Source: Neobacillus niacini
GTDB taxonomy: Bacteria > Bacillota > Bacilli > Bacillales > Cytobacillaceae
Reading direction: 5' to 3'
Assembly (NCBI RefSeq): GCF_023715785.1
Contig: NZ_JAMBOX010000013.1
Location: 1 to 64,000, forward strand
Length of the DNA stretch: 64,000 nucleotides
Under the pieces are notes generated by a model. The model did not search any database, was not told the DNA's origin, and worked only from the letters and a program-made list of their open reading frames with translations. Of this stretch, positions 61,363 through 64,000 are shown in pieces. The position numbers and the translations under genes are program-made. How positions within the stretch are numbered: the first letter of the stretch is position 1; the number at the start of each line of letters is the position of its first letter.

Positions 61363-62004
61363 ATGGGAATACGCATATTAATCGCCGATGACCATCACGT
61401 AGTCAGACGGGGTTTGGTCTTTTTTCTGCGAACACAGGAAAACATCGAAATTATCGGGGAAGCAAAGAATGGGCAGGAAGCCGTCGAGATGGCTGGGAAA
61501 CTAAAGCCTGATTTGATCCTGATGGATTTGGCCATGCCCGTAATGGATGGGATTGAGGCCACGAGGAGAATTATTGAAACACAGCCTCATCAAAAAATAA
61601 TGATACTTACCAGTTTTTCGGATCAAAACCATGTCATCCCGGCAATCGAGGCGGGAGCTTCCGGTTACCAACTGAAAGATATTGAGCCGGAGGAACTGGT
61701 CAAGTCAATCAGACAGCTAATGCAAGGGGAGAATCAGCTGCATCCAAAAGCGGCCACCCATTTACTTTCCCGCTATACGTTAAAAAATGAAGAACAAAAG
61801 CCGTTAGATGAATTGACAAAACGGGAAATCGAAGTATTAAAGGAAATAGCCAGCGGCAAAAGCAATAAAGAAATTGCGGCAACCTTATATATTACCGAAA
61901 AAACCGTTAAAACTCATGTTTCCAGCATTTTAGCTAAGCTTGAGGTTGCCGATCGTACCCAAGCGGCACTTTTTGCGGTGCGAAATGGGGTTGTAAAAAA
62001 TTGA
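61363..62004 (+). CDS. yhcZ: NarL/LuxR-family response regulator, YhcZ/AirR-like
   Basis: A 213-residue regulator. The receiver domain carries Asp55 in LILMDLAMPVMDG, acidic DD at 9-10 and the conserved Lys in YQLKDIEPE. The C-terminal LuxR-type helix-turn-helix is LTKREIEVLKEIASGKSNKEIAATLYITEKTVKTHVSSILAKL. It is coupled to the kinase at 60234 in an operon. Redox or oxygen response is inferred from AirSR relatives. Confidence 0.92.
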   Translation: MGIRILIADDHHVVRRGLVFFLRTQENIEIIGEAKNGQEAVEMAGKLKPDLILMDLAMPVMDGIEATRRIIETQPHQKIMILTSFSDQNHVIPAIEAGASGYQLKDIEPEELVKSIRQLMQGENQLHPKAATHLLSRYTLKNEEQKPLDELTKREIEVLKEIASGKSNKEIAATLYITEKTVKTHVSSILAKLEVADRTQAALFAVRNGVVKN

Positions 62005-62014
62005 AATCAAGTTT

Positions 62015-62049
62015 AACACGGCTTTCCTAAGGTGAAAGCCGTGTTTTTT
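62015..62049 (+). terminator. Terminator of the yhcYZ-like operon
   Basis: AACACGGCTTTC pairs with GAAAGCCGTGTT around a 7-nt loop, followed by TTTT. Confidence 0.92.
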
Positions 62050-62120
62050 GGTGGAATTCTAAATTCTAATGGCCGGTTGTTAAAATGTTCCTCAACAAAA
62101 AGTGTTTTCCCTTTGTTTTT

Positions 62121-62375
62121 TCAGGAAAGACTATACATCGGTACCTCATTCGTGTCGTGTTCAACAGTTTCATTTGCATGGTCGATGTAACGCAGCAGGC
62201 TATATAGCTTCTTTTCAATGACAGAATAGTCACGTTCAAAATTGTAGGCATGCAGGAAATGTTCGATTTTCTTTGATAAAAATTGATCCGTAGTTCGAAC
62301 CATTAATATCAACAAATTATCCCATTCAGATCGGTGCGTATAGTATAACGCCCGGTCATAATCCATTTTATTCAT
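62121..62375 (-). CDS. yhdB: YhdB-like small protein
   Basis: An 84-residue protein, MNKMDYDRALYYTHRSEWDNLLILMVRTTDQFLSKKIEHFLHAYNFE, matching the YhdB family of Bacillus in length and start. It is soluble and helical with no known function. The ribosome site AAGGAGGAG lies upstream of ATG 62375. In B. subtilis yhdB lies in the same region as spoVR, as here. Confidence 0.85.
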   Translation of the reverse strand: MNKMDYDRALYYTHRSEWDNLLILMVRTTDQFLSKKIEHFLHAYNFERDYSVIEKKLYSLLRYIDHANETVEHDTNEVPMYSLS

Positions 62376-62513
62376 TTGATATGTCTCCTCCTTATTTAGG
62401 AGTTAAGCTTATTGTATGACATTTAAAAGAGAACACCCGCAGAAAATGTTGACACCCACTGTTCACAAGGTTTTCAACTTTTACCTGTATAAAAATAAGA
62501 AATGTGAGTGATT

Positions 62514-63482
62514 ATGACGAGATCTTTATGTTTTTTATTGGTATTTCTTGTGTTATGTGACGAAGCGCAGGCAAATATTGCAGATGCGAATGCGCCGTAT
62601 ACTTACGAAGCATTTGAACAGGACCTCATGCAAATAAACACGAAATTTGGTAAAGATATTGAAGTGAAAAGCATTGGAACAACTCATTATGGCCGAAATA
62701 TTTGGGCGCTGAAGCTTGGAAAAGCCGAAAAAAATATTGTGATGATAGGCGCTCACCATGGACGGGAATGGTTAACAAGCCTGCTGTTGATGAAGATGGT
62801 CGATGCGTATGGTGATTTATACCGAATAGATCCCATAACAACTACGCTTTTGGATGAAGTATCGATTTGGTTTATCCCTATGCTCAATCCGGACGGTGTT
62901 ATGATCCAGCAGAATCAGCTTGAAGGATTTCCCCCGCTCGAACTTCAGCAATTGATTATCATGAACGATGGGGTAGAGAACTTTGAAAGTTGGAAGGCTA
63001 ATGGCATTGGAATTGATTTAAACCGTCAGTATCCTGCCGGCTGGAATAAACTCAATCAAGGGCCGCGTGCACCCTATTATAAGTTATATAAAGGAAAAAA
63101 GCCTTTTGAAGCAAAGGAAGTCATTGCAATAAAAAAATTGATCAATGACACCCAGCCCTCGATTGCTGTTGCTTATCATACCGCAGGACAGGAAATATTC
63201 TGGAGTTATCAAAATGGACAATATCGCAATCGTGATCATTTATTGGCAAGAAAAATTGGTGCTTTGACAGGCTATAAATTGGCGAAACCCCCTGAGGATG
63301 CGATAGGAGGGGGATTTACTGATTGGTTTATAACCCGCTATCGGCGTCCGGCGCTGACCATTGAGATTTGCCCCCTGGTCGGGGAAACAAATCCGCCAAT
63401 TTCCATGCTGCAATCTGAGTGGAAGCGAAACAGGCAGGTTGGACTAAAGCTGGCAAAGGAAGCAAGAAAACTCCCTCACTGA
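62514..63482 (+). CDS. Exported M14-family zinc carboxypeptidase
   Basis: A 322-residue protein. A signal peptide ends near CDEAQA. The zinc motif HHGREW gives His82 and Glu85, and the third ligand is His in VAYHTAGQ. The catalytic Glu is in ALTIEICPLVGE. Substrate-binding residues appear in LNPDGVMIQQN and IDLNRQYPAGW, a D,L-carboxypeptidase-like layout similar to gamma-D-glutamyl-diamino-acid peptidases. Start ATG 62514 follows GTGAGTG. It is likely to act on peptides or cell-wall material outside the membrane. Confidence 0.9.
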   Translation: MTRSLCFLLVFLVLCDEAQANIADANAPYTYEAFEQDLMQINTKFGKDIEVKSIGTTHYGRNIWALKLGKAEKNIVMIGAHHGREWLTSLLLMKMVDAYGDLYRIDPITTTLLDEVSIWFIPMLNPDGVMIQQNQLEGFPPLELQQLIIMNDGVENFESWKANGIGIDLNRQYPAGWNKLNQGPRAPYYKLYKGKKPFEAKEVIAIKKLINDTQPSIAVAYHTAGQEIFWSYQNGQYRNRDHLLARKIGALTGYKLAKPPEDAIGGGFTDWFITRYRRPALTIEICPLVGETNPPISMLQSEWKRNRQVGLKLAKEARKLPH

Positions 63483-63520
63483 TTTTCGATGGACTTCCCA
63501 TTCAGGTATTGACATTTATT

Positions 63521-63549
63521 TCATCAATCCCCGATTCCCTTCATACATT
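63521..63549 (+). promoter_or_regulatory. Candidate sigma-E promoter of spoVR
   Basis: CATACATT (63542-63549) fits the -10 consensus CATACANT exactly. TCATCAA (63521-63527) is a moderate match to the -35; the spacer is 14 bp. spoVR is sigma-E dependent in B. subtilis. Confidence 0.5.
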
Positions 63550-63577
63550 GTGGTAAGAGGAAAAGGGGGAGTGGCTG

Positions 63578-64000
63578 ATGAATGAGGCAGATAGGAAAGC
63601 ACTGGAATATGCCATTGGTGAAATAACCGAAATTGCAACCGGCTTTGGTTTGGACTTTTATCCGATGCGATATGAAATTTGCCCAGCTGAAATTATTTAT
63701 ACGTTTGGAGCTTATGGAATGCCAACCCGATTTTCACACTGGAGTTTCGGGAAGCAATTCCATAAAATGAAGCTGCACTATGATTTGGGATTAAGCAAGA
63801 TTTATGAACTGGTTATTAATTCTGATCCTTGCTATGCATTTTTACTGGATTCCAATTCCTTAATCCAAAACAAGCTCATCGTTGCCCATGTATTAGCTCA
63901 TTGTGATTTCTTTAAGAATAATGTCCGGTTCCAAAATACGAAACGTGATATGGTCGAAAGTATGGCCGCAACCGCAGAACGGATTCATCAATATGAAATT
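63578..64000 (+). CDS. spoVR: SpoVR family protein, truncated by window end
   Basis: The first 141 codons of SpoVR are present: a start ([13 protein letters not shown]), then [38 protein letters not shown], the family hallmark, and [17 protein letters not shown]. SpoVR is a sporulation protein for spore cortex formation and works with YhbH and PrkA-type proteins. ATG 63578 follows GGGGGAG. The 3' end lies outside the window. Confidence 0.93.
   Translation, partial: MNEADRKALEYAIGEITEIATGFGLDFYPMRYEICPAEIIYTFGAYGMPTRFSHWSFGKQFHKMKLHYDLGLSKIYELVINSDPCYAFLLDSNSLIQNKLIVAHVLAHCDFFKNNVRFQNTKRDMVESMAATAERIHQYEI

Overview
The window reads as chromosome of an aerobic, spore-forming Bacillaceae (Bacillus/Neobacillus-like). 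Supporting evidence is the purine-rich ribosome binding sites, frequent GTG and TTG starts, a Bacillus-type tRNA run, sporulation genes (prkA, yhbH, a partial spoVR), B. subtilis-like gene neighbourhoods (queG-yhbB-trmL-prkA-yhbH, nagA-nagB-nagR, deoR-deoC, yhcT/yhcU, yhcY/yhcZ, yhdB/spoVR) and a Bacillus-type intergenic palindromic repeat. There is no phage, no insertion sequence and no CRISPR array. The accessory character lies in small remnants, duplications and operator palindromes.

Layout. 1-1000: tail of a tRNA cluster (11 genes) with a terminator. 1.1-3.7 kb: NAD-salvage cluster (NrtR-type Nudix regulator, PnuC, NadR-like bifunctional enzyme) with two matching operators. 3.9-6.0 kb: unknown membrane-anchored protein and a broken Sel1-repeat gene. 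6.05-9.85 kb: YtrA-type GntR regulator with an ABC-2 transporter operon, preceded by a perfect 19-bp inverted repeat. 10.0-15.2 kb: RpiR regulator divergent from an ECF transporter (S, fused A-A', T) plus a PHP phosphoesterase; the substrate is unknown. 15.3-19.25 kb: Mn/Zn ABC transporter with a MntR-like regulator that seems to have lost its metal ligands. A ZIP transporter follows, then a cytosine deaminase remnant and a MscS channel.

22.3-25.7 kb: BcrA-type ABC transporter with an intramembrane-sensing two-component system. 26-31 kb: lipase, tRNA-Gly beside a duplicated 5' half, B3/B4-domain protein, queG, an amidase, trmL and an unannotated 28-residue membrane protein. 31-35 kb: prkA and yhbH. 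34.9-37.6 kb: GlcNAc catabolism with a NagR operator. 37.7-45.2 kb: CAP-domain lipoprotein, KinB-like kinase, diguanylate cyclase with a similar sensor module, azoreductase, DUF1646 permease, truncated nucleotidase and a small unknown protein.

45.4-48.8 kb: four-subunit 2-oxoacid:ferredoxin oxidoreductase with a leading P-loop ATPase. 48.8-52.2 kb: repeats, a truncated NERD gene, a cupin and an MMPL exporter with a duplicated 3' end. 52.3-54.4 kb: deoR, deoC and a XapX protein. 54.4-56.1 kb: Pit phosphate transporter with its DUF47 partner. 56.4-64 kb: GlsB/YeaQ-type protein, RluA synthase, YhcU, PgcA, a YhcYZ/AirSR-like two-component system with a cysteine cluster in the GAF domain, YhdB, an M14 carboxypeptidase and the start of spoVR.

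The least explained unit is the ECF/PHP/RpiR locus. The best regulatory observations are the paired NrtR boxes, the 19-bp YtrA-type inverted repeat, the NagR box, the DeoR-like direct repeats and two candidate sigma-E promoters. Coordinates and motifs were read by eye and no database search was possible.
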